Counted from the first letter of the stretch, positions 1 to 8,533 are shown. The stretch is 64,000 bases of DNA from Bacteroidota bacterium (GCA_023251455.1 JAHEYT010000032.1:1-64000); one strand, 5' to 3'. Notes: a model not told the origin generated them from the letters alone. Translations and numbers: made by a program.

Positions 1-890
1 GAAAATTTGTATTCGTAAGGATTTCGGTTGATGGTGAAATTCTGGAAAGCAAGTGTATTGTTGAAATTCAATTTCTGGTTCATATCGGGTTCGGCCGGAT
101 CGCCATCGAACATCGATTCACAAATATCTACGCCTTGGGCCGATTGGGTAATGTCGTAGGTGTCGGTGGCGGCACACATGGCAAAAAGAAATCCCCCGTT
201 TTCGATGTAGTTGTGAATTTCGCGGGTAATCACTTTTTTCATTTCTGAAACTTTCAGGAACCCCATTTTACTTGCAGTTTCTTTGTTAATCCGTACTTCT
301 TCCTGGTACCATGCAACGTGCTGGTAAGCCTGAAGGAATTTCCCGAACTGACCTGTAAAATCTTCATGGTGAAGGTGCAGCCAATCGTAGTCTTTTAGCT
401 TACCGTTCAGGATTTCTTCGTCGTAAACCACATCGAATTTGATTTCAGCATATTTTAAAACCAGCGTCACAGCATCGTCCCAGGGCTGTTTGTTGGGAGG
501 CGAGTACACGGCTATTTTGGGCGCTTTTTGCATACTCACGGCATCTTCGTTCACATCTTCGCGGGCAATGTCGGTGAGCAAATTGTTGGCCTGACCATCA
601 GCAAGGGTTTCGAAGCTAACGCCACGCACCAGGCATTCGCTGGCTAGGGGCTGCTGATGTTGAATCAGGAAACTACCGCCCCGGTAGTTGAGCAGCCATT
701 TCACTTCAATACCTTGTTCCAGTGTCCAGTAAGTTATTCCGTAGGCTTTCAGATGATTGCTTTGTTTTTCATCCATGGGTATCAGGATGAAACTGGCTTT
801 TGCCGTTTGTACCAGCAAAATGAGCGTCAGGATCAGCAGCCACCCGAAACGATTTTTAGAACGGAATATGTTCGCCTCCTGAATTTTCAT
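1..890 (-). CDS. Conserved secreted Bacteroidota protein, N-terminal part (gene leaves the window)
   Basis: About 296 codons are inside the window and the 3' end is cut off by the left edge. The protein begins MKIQEANIFRSKNRF, followed by a hydrophobic stretch (residues ~16-29) and a likely signal-peptidase site after AKA, so it is probably exported. The mature part starts with FILIPMDEKQSNHLKAYG and contains LLNYRGGSF. From memory, Bacteroidota relatives with this start are often labelled 'asparagine synthetase B', but the visible part shows no glutamine-amidotransferase Cys2 start and no ATP-pyrophosphatase motif, so that name looks unsafe. The chosen ATG lies 35 bp inside the end of dnaB; the next in-frame ATG would remove the signal peptide. 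The overlap suggests co-transcription with dnaB. Function unknown. Confidence 0.65.
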   Translation of the reverse strand, partial: MKIQEANIFRSKNRFGWLLILTLILLVQTAKASFILIPMDEKQSNHLKAYGITYWTLEQGIEVKWLLNYRGGSFLIQHQQPLASECLVRGVSFETLADGQANNLLTDIAREDVNEDAVSMQKAPKIAVYSPPNKQPWDDAVTLVLKYAEIKFDVVYDEEILNGKLKDYDWLHLHHEDFTGQFGKFLQAYQHVAWYQEEVRINKETASKMGFLKVSEMKKVITREIHNYIENGGFLFAMCAATDTYDITQSAQGVDICESMFDGDPAEPDMNQKLNFNNTLAFQNFTINRNPYEYKF

Positions 891-2424
891 AATGGCTGAA
901 TTTATCGTTGTCGAACGACGAATTGACTGGAATGGCACCACCTTTGCGGAAAGGATCGCCCGAGTCGTCATTCATTTTCGATTGTAACTTTTGTCCGTAC
1001 TGACCTCCACCAATTTCTTCCGGAATAATATTTTCCATGTCGGAGAATTTGGCCAGGTTCTTCTTAAACGACAGTTTGACATCGCCCACTGCACCATTAC
1101 GATGTTTGGCGATGATAATTTCCGCAACTCCAATCAGCGAGTTTCCATCCTCATCTTCGGTAATTCCGTAGTACTCCGGGCGGTGGATAAACAATACGAT
1201 ATCGGCATCCTGCTCAATGGCTCCCGATTCACGAAGGTCGGAAAGTTGTGGCCGTTTTCCTTCGCGCGATTCAACCGAACGGTTCAACTGCGAAAGTGCA
1301 ATAACCGGAATGTCCAACTCCTTGCCAATGGCTTTCAGCGAACGCGAAATCATACTTACTTCCTGCTCGCGGCTCCCTCTCATGTCAGTTCCGGCAGTCA
1401 TCAGCTGAAGGTAATCGACAATCACACAACCAATGTTATGCTGCATTTTTAGTCGGCGGCATTTGGCTCTAAATTCGAAAATCGAAAGTGCCGGGGTATC
1501 ATCGATAAAGAGTGGAGCATCGTCGAGTATCGCAAGTTTACGGTGAAAATGATCCCATTCCCAACCTTGCAGCCGACCATTTTTTATTTTTTCTGATCCC
1601 AGTTCTGTTTCAGAAGCGATCAAACGGTTGACCAGCTGAATAGATGACATTTCGAGCGAGAAAAGCGCAGTTGGCACTTTGTGTTCGACGGCCATATTTC
1701 GCGCCATGGATAAAACATAGGCTGTCTTTCCCATTGAAGGACGAGCCGCAACAATAATAAGGTCGGTTTTTTGCCATCCTGAGGTAATACGGTCCATTGC
1801 AGTAAAACCGCTGGGCACACCGCTCAGTCCATCTTCACGATGCGATGCTGCTTCGATCAGGATTGCTGCCTCGCGCAAAAGGGGTTTGATCGGCATTGAT
1901 TCCTTTTTGATGTTTCCTTCGGCCACCTGGAAAAGGGCAGTTTCCGAAAAATCGATCAGGTCGTCAACGTCAATCGTATCGTCGTAAGCTTTTGTTTGTA
2001 TTTCAGTTGAAACGCGAATCATTTCGCGCTGCATAAACTTTTGAGCGATAATACGCGCGTGGAACTCAATGTGAGCGGCCGACGCAACCCTTGAGGTCAA
2101 CTGAGTGATCATCATCGGGCCGCCAACAACTTCAAGCATATCGCGGTTTTTCAATTCCTGAGTGACCATCAGCAAATCGACCGGCTTTTCGTGGGTCGAC
2201 AGGTACTTGATCACATCAAATATTTTCTGATGTTCTTCCTTGTAAAAGCTTTTGGTATCGATGATATCGGCAACGGTAATGTAGGCATCGCGTTCGAGCA
2301 TCAAGGCTCCCAAAACAGCTTCCTCAACTTCAATTGCCTGAGGTGGTATTTTTCCATACTGAGCATTAATTTGCTCAACGGTCATTTTGTTTTGTTGCTG
2401 GTAATTCTTTTTCTCTCCGGCCAT
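856..2424 (-). CDS. dnaB: Replicative DNA helicase DnaB
   Basis: A 522-residue protein, slightly longer than the ~470 usual in other phyla. It unwinds DNA 5' to 3' ahead of the replisome as a ring hexamer. The N-terminal domain (residues ~20-120) begins with the family signature IPPQAIEVEEAVLGALM. The RecA-like domain has Walker A ARPSMGKTAY, Walker B IGCVIVDYLQLM, and the conserved ALSQLNRSVESR and LSDLRESGAIEQDADIV motifs. The C-terminal ~50 residues are low-complexity and polar. A TTG lies five codons upstream, but the ATG at 2424 (MAGEKKNYQQQ) is preferred. The 3' end overlaps the next gene by 35 bp. No intein is present. Confidence 0.96.
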   Translation of the reverse strand: MAGEKKNYQQQNKMTVEQINAQYGKIPPQAIEVEEAVLGALMLERDAYITVADIIDTKSFYKEEHQKIFDVIKYLSTHEKPVDLLMVTQELKNRDMLEVVGGPMMITQLTSRVASAAHIEFHARIIAQKFMQREMIRVSTEIQTKAYDDTIDVDDLIDFSETALFQVAEGNIKKESMPIKPLLREAAILIEAASHREDGLSGVPSGFTAMDRITSGWQKTDLIIVAARPSMGKTAYVLSMARNMAVEHKVPTALFSLEMSSIQLVNRLIASETELGSEKIKNGRLQGWEWDHFHRKLAILDDAPLFIDDTPALSIFEFRAKCRRLKMQHNIGCVIVDYLQLMTAGTDMRGSREQEVSMISRSLKAIGKELDIPVIALSQLNRSVESREGKRPQLSDLRESGAIEQDADIVLFIHRPEYYGITEDEDGNSLIGVAEIIIAKHRNGAVGDVKLSFKKNLAKFSDMENIIPEEIGGGQYGQKLQSKMNDDSGDPFRKGGAIPVNSSFDNDKFSHYENSGGEHIPF

Positions 2425-2488
2425 TATATTGGGATTCAATCAATCAGAAATTTGTATTTTCTGCAAACCGATTTTTTTTGCAGGGATT

Positions 2489-2496
2489 CAAAGGTA
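2489..2496 (-). promoter_or_regulatory. Possible dnaB -7 element
   Basis: On the minus strand this reads TACCTTTG, fitting the Bacteroidota -7 consensus TAnnTTTG, 65 bp upstream of the dnaB ATG. No good -33 TTTG is seen at the expected distance because the ddl terminator occupies that place. Weak call. Confidence 0.35.
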
Positions 2497-2524
2497 AAAA
2501 AAATGGAGACCTTTTGGCCTCCAT
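2497..2524 (-). terminator. Intrinsic terminator of ddl
   Basis: On the minus strand ATGGAGGCC, loop AAAA, GGTCTCCAT (one mismatch) is followed by a run of eight T. It sits 25 bp after the ddl stop and just upstream of dnaB, separating the two transcription units. Confidence 0.75.
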
Positions 2525-2548
2525 CAGATATTTAGTTGCTAACAAATT

Positions 2549-3526
2549 TTACTTCAGCTTATCTTCAATAATCAGCCCCAATACATCGCCTAATTTGCGA
2601 TCCATAGCTGCAATTTGCTGTGGTACAAAGCTCGTGGCGGTCATGCCTGGCGTGGTGTTGACTTCCAGAAAATAGAACTCGCCGTCTTTCAGAATGTAGT
2701 CGATACGCACGATTCCGGAGCAATCGCACAAATCGTAAATACGCGATGAAAGTTGCTGAATCTTCTGTGTCATTTCCGGAGAAATACGGGCAGGCGTAAT
2801 CTCGTCAGTTTTTCCAACGGTATATTTGGCTTCGAAATCGAAAAATTCGTTTTGTGGAATAACTTCAGTTACCGGAAACAGGATTTCCTGATTAGAAAGT
2901 TTCACAAGTCCGCAGGTGAATTCCGGACCGTCGATAAATTCTTCAACCAAGATGTCTGAACTTTCTTTAGTTGCCATTTCCAGAGCAGCCAATAGTTGGC
3001 TTTTTTCTTTCACTTTGGTTACTCCAAAGCTTGATCCTCCAGCATTTGGTTTCACAAAAACAGGCAAGCCAAGTTCTTCAATCAGCTTGTCGGTGTCAAT
3101 CGCATCGCCTTTAAACAGTCGTACCGATTTGGCCATCGGGACACCAAAATTGCGCAGGTAATTGCTACAGAAATATTTATTGAAAGTGAGTGCCGAGGAA
3201 TAGACGCCACAAGTAGAATATGGAATTTTTACCAAATCGAAATAACCCTGAAGTTTACCATCTTCGCCGGGTGTACCGTGTATGGTGATGTAGGCAAAAT
3301 CGAATAGTATTTTTTCTCCGTTTTTGACAAATGAAAAGTCCCCTTTATCAACGGATGCAATTACTTCATCGTCTTCAAGTACATCCCAGTTAAGGCCCTG
3401 TAACTGTACTTTCCAGACATTGTAAATCGATGGATTGATTGATTCGAATACATTTTTACTGCTTTTCACCGAAACAACAAATTCGGATGAGTCGCCTCCA
3501 TAAACAACTGCAATATTTTTTTTCAT
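2549..3526 (-). CDS. ddl: D-alanine--D-alanine ligase
   Basis: A 325-residue ATP-grasp enzyme that joins two D-alanines for the peptidoglycan stem peptide in the cytoplasm. Visible family signatures are the N-terminal KKNIAVVYGGDSSEF, the ATP-grasp segment LPVFVKPNAGGSSFGVTKV, and the metal-binding C-terminal FYFLEVNTTPGMTATSFVPQ (here TSFVPQ where many relatives have SLFP). A GTG seven codons upstream is possible, but the ATG at 3526 gives the normal start MKKNIAVVYGG. It is last in the PASTA-rluD-ddl series, separated from rluD by a spacer that contains a palindromic repeat, and ends at a clear terminator. Confidence 0.95.
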   Translation of the reverse strand: MKKNIAVVYGGDSSEFVVSVKSSKNVFESINPSIYNVWKVQLQGLNWDVLEDDEVIASVDKGDFSFVKNGEKILFDFAYITIHGTPGEDGKLQGYFDLVKIPYSTCGVYSSALTFNKYFCSNYLRNFGVPMAKSVRLFKGDAIDTDKLIEELGLPVFVKPNAGGSSFGVTKVKEKSQLLAALEMATKESSDILVEEFIDGPEFTCGLVKLSNQEILFPVTEVIPQNEFFDFEAKYTVGKTDEITPARISPEMTQKIQQLSSRIYDLCDCSGIVRIDYILKDGEFYFLEVNTTPGMTATSFVPQQIAAMDRKLGDVLGLIIEDKLK

Positions 3527-3540
3527 TTTAATATTTGTTT

Positions 3541-3606
3541 TAACCACATAGGCACATAGGTCACATAGAGTTTTTAAATTCTTTTCTATGAGTCTACGTG
3601 GTTTTT
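3541..3606. repeat. Palindromic CACATAG repeat, copy 1
   Basis: The left arm AACCACATAGGCACATAGG continues as direct repeats of a ~9-bp word (CACATAGnn). The right arm ends CTATGAGTCTACGTGGTT, so the two ends can pair. It fills almost the whole rluD-ddl spacer. Similar elements lie at 44196-44271 and 49557-49617. Confidence 0.8.
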
Positions 3607-3617
3607 AATTATCTATT

Positions 3618-4682
3618 TTATTCCTGAGCGGTACGGTTCGACAAATAATTACGCCATTTGATAATCACATTGGCCAAATCATCAGGTAATTCCGATTCAA
3701 AAATCATTTCTTCACCCGTTGTCGGATGCACAAATCCGAGCATTTGGGCATGAAGCGCCTGTCGCGGAATCATTTCAAAACAGTTGGCCACAAATTGTCT
3801 GTATTTGGTAAAGGTTGTCCCTTTCAAAATCTGGTCGCCACCGTAATTGTCATCGTTGAACAGTGGATGCCCGATGTGTTTCATGTGAACCCTGATCTGG
3901 TGAGTACGGCCGGTTTCGAGGCGGCATTCTACCAGGTTCACATAACCTAATCGTTCGATTACTTTGTAATGAGTAACCGCGGGCTTACCATAATCGCCTT
4001 CAGGGAAAACGGTAAAAACCTGTCTGTTTTTCAGGCTTCGTCCAATATTTCCGGTTATGGTTCCTTCGTTATTTGCCAAATCGCCCCAAACTAAGGCTAC
4101 ATATCTCCGTTTGGTTGTTTTTTCAAAAAACTGAAGCGAAAGTTTTACTTTAGCCTCTATGGTTTTCGCAACTACCAGTAATCCTGAGGTGTTTTTGTCG
4201 ATGCGGTGAATCAAACCCGGGCGCGGATCGTCTGAATTAAACAAGGGCAATCCCCTGAAATGATAAGCCAAAGCATTGACCAGTGTGCCTGAATAATTTC
4301 CGTGTCCGGGGTGTACTACCAGTCCTGCAGGTTTGTTCACAACCATCAGCTCATCATCCTCATACACAATATTCAGTGGAATATCTTCAGCAATGATTTT
4401 GAGTTCGCGGCGTGGATAATCCATTACAATGGAGATTTCGTCGCCGGGTTTCACTTTATAGCTCGATTTTACCGGAAGTTTATTGACCAGGATTTTCCCT
4501 TCGTCGGCAGCAGCCTGCAGTCGGCTACGTGTAGCATTCATTAAACGGTTCGACAGGAATTTATCGATACGCAGTAAAGTTTGTCCGGGGTCGACCACTA
4601 CATTGTAATGCTCGAACAGAGCACCATCTTCGGTCTCTTCGGTTTCGTCAAATTCGTCGAATATTTCGTTTTCTTCAATCAT
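3618..4682 (-). CDS. rluD: RluD-family 23S rRNA pseudouridine synthase
   Basis: A 354-residue enzyme that converts uridines of 23S rRNA to pseudouridine. It has an acidic N-terminal tail (residues 1-25), an S4-type RNA-binding domain (~33-85, LLRIDKFLSNRL...KILVN) and the catalytic domain with HRIDKNTSGLLVVAK, in which D162 is the expected catalytic aspartate. The RTHQIRVHMKHIGHPLFND signature follows. Its ATG directly abuts the stop codon of the PASTA gene (no gap), so the pair is very likely translationally coupled. RluC/RluD paralogs have the same motifs, so the exact target uridines are an inference. Confidence 0.92.
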   Translation of the reverse strand: MIEENEIFDEFDETEETEDGALFEHYNVVVDPGQTLLRIDKFLSNRLMNATRSRLQAAADEGKILVNKLPVKSSYKVKPGDEISIVMDYPRRELKIIAEDIPLNIVYEDDELMVVNKPAGLVVHPGHGNYSGTLVNALAYHFRGLPLFNSDDPRPGLIHRIDKNTSGLLVVAKTIEAKVKLSLQFFEKTTKRRYVALVWGDLANNEGTITGNIGRSLKNRQVFTVFPEGDYGKPAVTHYKVIERLGYVNLVECRLETGRTHQIRVHMKHIGHPLFNDDNYGGDQILKGTTFTKYRQFVANCFEMIPRQALHAQMLGFVHPTTGEEMIFESELPDDLANVIIKWRNYLSNRTAQE

Positions 4683-5507
4683 TTAGAAAAATGAGTTGTC
4701 TGGTTTTTCTTCTTCTGGTTTTGCCTCAAGCTTACTTTTATCTATCGTAAGCCAGATGTCAATTGCAGTCCCTTTTGGAACTTCAAACATTTCTACCGGA
4801 TCTGGGCTTTGTTTAAATATCATCGCTTTTGCTTTCTGTGCCTCGTAAAGAACAGATTCGTCGTATGTAATTGTTCCAACATTCAGTAACGCTTCGTCCA
4901 AAGTGAGCTTGGCTTCTGTCAGGTTTCGCCCAAACAAGGTTGGAACCTGACTGGTTTCTCCTTTGCTGTCGCTACCTAAAACCAAATCAATAACACTTCC
5001 TTTGGCAATCATTTCGCCAACTCGAATTTCGTTGCCCTGGCTTTTTTGTTCAAGCACGAGGTTTGCAAATTCTGAAGGTTTATATTCAACTTTTCCGGCA
5101 ATCAGGCCCGAACTTTCGATAATATTGACAGCTTGCCGGTACGAAATGTCCGTCAGTTGAGGCATTGGTATCTTTTCCTGACTTACGGCACACAGGGTAA
5201 TAAATACAGTCCGGTTTTCCTTTACTTTCTGGCCTGCTTTTGGGAAATGATCCAATACGGTTCCGGGAGCAGTCTCGCGTGAATAAACCGAATCGCGTAT
5301 CTGAAACCGAAGGTCTGTTCTGTCTAAAATATCCGCAACATCTTCGGGCGTTTTGCCGCGCAAATCGGGTATTTCGATAGATTCTCCATGATCAGTGTAA
5401 ATCCGGAGAGCAAACATATTCAGCACAATCAGTAAAATTGTAATTCCTACAACTGCAAGTGCATTATACTTAAAGGTTTTGGTCTTGAAAAATTCTTTCA
5501 GAGTCAT
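4683..5507 (-). CDS. Membrane-anchored PASTA-domain protein
   Basis: A 274-residue protein with a short basic cytoplasmic tail, one membrane segment (residues ~14-35) and an extracytoplasmic region of three PASTA repeats (roughly 44-110, 113-185 and 190-262). PASTA domains bind peptidoglycan fragments in Ser/Thr kinases and PBPs of other phyla. Here there is neither a kinase nor a transpeptidase domain. It is the first gene of a cluster with rluD and ddl, and ddl also serves cell-wall synthesis, so a wall-associated role is plausible (inference). A possible -7 element (TACTTTTG on the minus strand, 5539-5546) lies 32 bp upstream. Confidence 0.85.
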   Translation of the reverse strand: MTLKEFFKTKTFKYNALAVVGITILLIVLNMFALRIYTDHGESIEIPDLRGKTPEDVADILDRTDLRFQIRDSVYSRETAPGTVLDHFPKAGQKVKENRTVFITLCAVSQEKIPMPQLTDISYRQAVNIIESSGLIAGKVEYKPSEFANLVLEQKSQGNEIRVGEMIAKGSVIDLVLGSDSKGETSQVPTLFGRNLTEAKLTLDEALLNVGTITYDESVLYEAQKAKAMIFKQSPDPVEMFEVPKGTAIDIWLTIDKSKLEAKPEEEKPDNSFF

Positions 5508-5655
5508 GCGTTAAAATTCTGGATTCGAAGAATAAACACAAAAGTAGTTTAAAAAGTGCAAGTAGGTTTTCGCAAAAGGTGAAACATTACAAAAACAGAG
5601 ACCTCAGTGGTAACGTTTTAATCAGGTAAGCAGACGATTCTGGTAGAAACACAAA

Positions 5656-5683
5656 AAGGTAAAGAAAATTCATTCTTTACCTT
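5656..5683 (-). terminator. Intrinsic terminator after rpmH
   Basis: A perfect 11-bp stem AAGGTAAAGAA / TTCTTTACCTT with a 6-nt loop lies 33 bp downstream of the rpmH stop. On the minus strand the stem is followed by TTTTGT. Confidence 0.75.
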
Positions 5684-5715
5684 CTGTATATGTTCGGAAA
5701 TCCGAAAGCTATTGA

Positions 5716-5874
5716 CTACCTTTTATGTTGTGGTTCGTCAGAAACTGTCAGTTTTTTTCTTCCTTTTGCACGGCGGGCTTTCAAAATCTTACGGCCATTG
5801 GCAGTAGACATTCTTTCTCTGAATCCGTGTTTGTTTTTTCTTTTTCTGTTTGATGGCTGAAATGTCCTTTTCAT
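5716..5874 (-). CDS. rpmH: 50S ribosomal protein L34
   Basis: A 52-residue, strongly basic protein. It begins [20 protein letters not shown] and continues [20 protein letters not shown], the conserved L34 core. The C-terminal tail [12 protein letters not shown] is typical of Bacteroidota. L34 is a structural protein of the large ribosomal subunit. The gene stands alone with its own strong promoter (5920-5950) and its own terminator (5656-5683). It is not adjacent to rnpA, its usual partner in many other phyla. Confidence 0.95.
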   Translation of the reverse strand: MKRTFQPSNRKRKNKHGFRERMSTANGRKILKARRAKGRKKLTVSDEPQHKR

Positions 5875-5919
5875 CGGTCAATATTTTTTATAGATAATTT
5901 TCGTTTTTCAATCGGACTG

Positions 5920-5950
5920 CAAAAATAGTTCTTTTTTAATATCCTGCAAA
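5920..5950 (-). promoter_or_regulatory. Bacteroidota-type promoter of rpmH
   Basis: On the minus strand TTTG (5947-5950) and TATTTTTG (5920-5927) are separated by exactly 19 bp, matching the -33/-7 consensus for the primary sigma factor. The predicted start of transcription is near 5912, giving a leader of about 38 nt. Confidence 0.85.
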
Positions 5951-5967
5951 CCAAACTTCTCTTTTAT

Positions 5968-6597
5968 TTATTTATTTTTTATCGTCATGTGAATCAGCCT
6001 TTTCGTTTCGAAAAATTCTTCCTGAAAAAAGCTTTGCAATTCGTAAACCTGAATTTGTTTTCTGAAGGGTTCAATCTCTTCTTCGAAATCCCCACCTTTT
6101 AGATAGAGTATTCCGTTTGGTAAGTCGTTGTTACTTTTGCTTGCTACTTTGATCCGCACCATCTCTACAAAGCGTGGAAATGCAGTAACAGCGCGGCTTA
6201 CGACAAAATCGAATTTCTGTTTCACCTCCTCAACCCTGATGTGTTCGGCGGTTACATTTGTGAGGTTTAATGCAGTCGCCACTTCGTTAACCACTTTAAT
6301 TTTTTTACCGATTGAATCGATCAGCATAAATGACGTTTCAGGAAACATGATAGCCAATGGTATGCCGGGGAAACCTCCACCTGTACCAACATCGAGAACA
6401 GTTGTGTGCGGTTTAAACTGAATAACCCTGGCTATGGCAAGCGAATGCAACACGTGTCGCTCATAAAGTTGCTCAATATCTTTCCTGGAAATAACATTGA
6501 TTTGGGAGTTCCATTCTTCGTACAAAGGGCCCAAGCGCCCAAATTGATCCAATTGCTGATCGGTCAGATCAGGAAAATATTTAGTAAGAATTTCCAT
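5968..6597 (-). CDS. rsmG: 16S rRNA (guanine-527-N7)-methyltransferase RsmG
   Basis: A 209-residue SAM-dependent methyltransferase (the former GidB) that modifies G527 of 16S rRNA. Signatures are NVISRKDIEQLYERHVLHSL, the SAM-binding loop VLDVGTGGGFPGIPLAI, and FVVSRAVTAFPRFV. Its length is normal for the family. It lies 20 bp downstream of the sigma-factor gene on the same strand, so the two may share a transcript. Loss of RsmG elsewhere gives low-level streptomycin resistance. Confidence 0.95.
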   Translation of the reverse strand: MEILTKYFPDLTDQQLDQFGRLGPLYEEWNSQINVISRKDIEQLYERHVLHSLAIARVIQFKPHTTVLDVGTGGGFPGIPLAIMFPETSFMLIDSIGKKIKVVNEVATALNLTNVTAEHIRVEEVKQKFDFVVSRAVTAFPRFVEMVRIKVASKSNNDLPNGILYLKGGDFEEEIEPFRKQIQVYELQSFFQEEFFETKRLIHMTIKNK

Positions 6598-6617
6598 TGT
6601 TGTAGTTGTGGGTTCAA

Positions 6618-7229
6618 TTATGCTTCGTGCTCGTCAATTTCAGTCGATTCGATCATTTTGAAGAGCATCTCGCGGGCCCTAAAAAGCTGGGCCTTTACAG
6701 TTCCAAGGGGCAAATTTAGTTCTTTTGCAATTTCTTCGTACGAATACTCACGAAAATAGCGAAGTTCAACCAGAATGCGGTATCTGGGCTTTAGCCGGTG
6801 AACTATACGGCGCATCAGAATGGCTTTTTGAATCCGGATTAGCTTTTCTTCCGGATCGGGTTCAGTCGATCGAAGTTTGATGGGCGAATCATTATCTCCG
6901 TTTTCCTGATTATTTTCAATAGAGACATAAACACCACGGCGTTTTCTCAAAAAATCGATGCAATTGTTGGTGGCTATTTTAAACAACCAGGTGCTGAACG
7001 CGTAATTTGGCGAATACTGATGAAGATTTTTAAATGCTTTCCCAAATGCTTCGATGGTTAAGTCCTCGGCGTCGTTTTTGTTATTCACCATTTTAAGCAA
7101 CATGAAATAAATCGCATCCTTATAGCGACTCATAAGCTTGGCAAAAGCTTTCTCTTCGCCGGTAAGTGCCGCCTCCACCAGTAAAAAATCGTACTGAGCT
7201 TTGTCTGATAATTCAGGATTTAGTTCCAT
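6618..7229 (-). CDS. RNA polymerase sigma factor, ECF/sigma-70 family
   Basis: A 203-residue protein with sigma region 2 (residues ~25-95, ALMSRYKDAIYFMLL-like start, then AEDLTIEAFGKAFKNL and FSTWLFKIATNNCIDFLRK) and region 4 (~135-190, LKPRYRILVELRYFREYSYE, then LPLGTVKAQLFRAREML). It is preceded by a glycosyltransferase gene whose end overlaps this ATG by 10 bp. A further 14 codons upstream are open, but the ATG at 7229 gives a normal N terminus (MELNPELSDKAQ). No anti-sigma factor is adjacent, and its regulon cannot be told from the sequence. Confidence 0.88.
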   Translation of the reverse strand: MELNPELSDKAQYDFLLVEAALTGEEKAFAKLMSRYKDAIYFMLLKMVNNKNDAEDLTIEAFGKAFKNLHQYSPNYAFSTWLFKIATNNCIDFLRKRRGVYVSIENNQENGDNDSPIKLRSTEPDPEEKLIRIQKAILMRRIVHRLKPRYRILVELRYFREYSYEEIAKELNLPLGTVKAQLFRAREMLFKMIESTEIDEHEA

Positions 7230-8356
7230 CTGTTTCTTCGGTGAATTAGGTACATTGACCAAAAAAACCACCAGTTCAGGATTGGTTTTATTAAAATGTA
7301 CACAAACGAAGATAAGAATATTTTTCGTTCATTCAGCCGTTTTAACAGCATTTTAACAATAATAGCAAGAAGAATGAGGTATATCAGTGGTACCACTGAA
7401 AAAGTAATCCAATATTCAGGATGAAGAATGATTACCGCAGCGACAAGTCCCGGAAGCAGAATTCTGGTTACATCATCCATAAACAGGCTGATTTTTTTTG
7501 CCCACGACAGACTTTGCCTGATTTGAACACCCTTTTTAAGCAAACGGATATGATCTCCACGGTCGTCCTCAATGTGTTCGCGGATAGCCAAATCGGGATT
7601 GGTGGTTATTTTGACCCGACCTTTTTTCATATTTTCATTGAAAATCAATTCGAGGTTGGCAAAATTCCGGTTCATTTTATGCCTGAATCCAAGGGTGTCG
7701 AAATACATTGTTTTTTTGAAAAGCACATTGTTCTCGTTGAAAACAAAAGGTTTTCCGGCGAGTGTCCAGGCACCGCTGATCATGAATTGATTGAATCGTT
7801 CCAACCGGCAAATTAGGTTGCGGAATCCTCTAAGCCGTTCAATATTGGTGTAGGCAACTACCAAATCAGTATCGGGTTCAAGCAACCCACTCATATTGGA
7901 CAGCCAACCTGGCTTAATTTCTCCTGTCGACGAGGTTAGTAAAATAATCAGTGGCGATGAGGCTCCTTTGAGTCCAATATTAATGATCTGCTTTTCAGAA
8001 AACTGTGTTTCCTGACTCAGTGTAGTAACCTTCAATTTTGGATTGGTCTCCGCCAGTGCATTCAAAATTCCGTCGGTATTGTCCTCAGAGTGAACATTGA
8101 TTACCAAAATCTGGTAATCCTCAAACTGTTGTTCTTTAAATTTATCCAGAATCTCCCGAATATGTTGTTCCTCGTTCCTGACTGACAGAATTATAGAGAT
8201 GCGATTTGAATTTGGAATTGGGTCATCGTCTCTGTGTCTCGCCAGTTTCAAATAGTACCTCAGCAAATAGTATATTTGCATTATAAATACAATTGAAAGA
8301 GAGGCTAATAGTACGATATCGGTGATTGTGAGTATTCTGAAATTAATAATTTCCAC
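7220..8356 (-). CDS. Membrane-anchored family 2 glycosyltransferase
   Basis: A 378-residue protein. An N-terminal membrane segment (residues ~10-32) is followed by a GT-A domain (~47-270) with the GT2 opening SNRISIILSVRNEEQHIREI. Two or three C-terminal membrane helices lie at ~295-365. GT2 enzymes transfer sugars from nucleotide donors to lipid or polysaccharide acceptors on the inner face of the membrane. The canonical DxD is not obvious (TSSTGEI lies at the expected place), so the donor and even activity are uncertain. The start codon is GTG. The 3' end overlaps the sigma-factor ATG by 10 bp. Confidence 0.8.
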   Translation of the reverse strand: MEIINFRILTITDIVLLASLSIVFIMQIYYLLRYYLKLARHRDDDPIPNSNRISIILSVRNEEQHIREILDKFKEQQFEDYQILVINVHSEDNTDGILNALAETNPKLKVTTLSQETQFSEKQIINIGLKGASSPLIILLTSSTGEIKPGWLSNMSGLLEPDTDLVVAYTNIERLRGFRNLICRLERFNQFMISGAWTLAGKPFVFNENNVLFKKTMYFDTLGFRHKMNRNFANLELIFNENMKKGRVKITTNPDLAIREHIEDDRGDHIRLLKKGVQIRQSLSWAKKISLFMDDVTRILLPGLVAAVIILHPEYWITFSVVPLIYLILLAIIVKMLLKRLNERKIFLSSFVYILIKPILNWWFFWSMYLIHRRNRWN

Positions 8357-8504
8357 TTTGGAGTTGCTTGGTTAATAAATCAATTTGATACGCATTTTTA
8401 TGTGCCGCAAAATTAATAAACCTCCCGATTAAATCCTTCCTCTTTTTAATTAGATTTAACAATTACCCTGTTACCGCTTTTTCCTGTCATTCCACTTTTA
8501 TACC

Positions 8505-8512
8505 TATCTTTG
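8505..8512 (+). promoter_or_regulatory. -7 element upstream of tgt
   Basis: TATCTTTG fits TAnnTTTG and lies 21 bp before the tgt ATG. No clear -33 TTTG was found. The intergenic region is divergent, with the glycosyltransferase gene on the other strand. Confidence 0.5.
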
Positions 8513-8533
8513 GGCACTCAAAAAAATAGCTTG

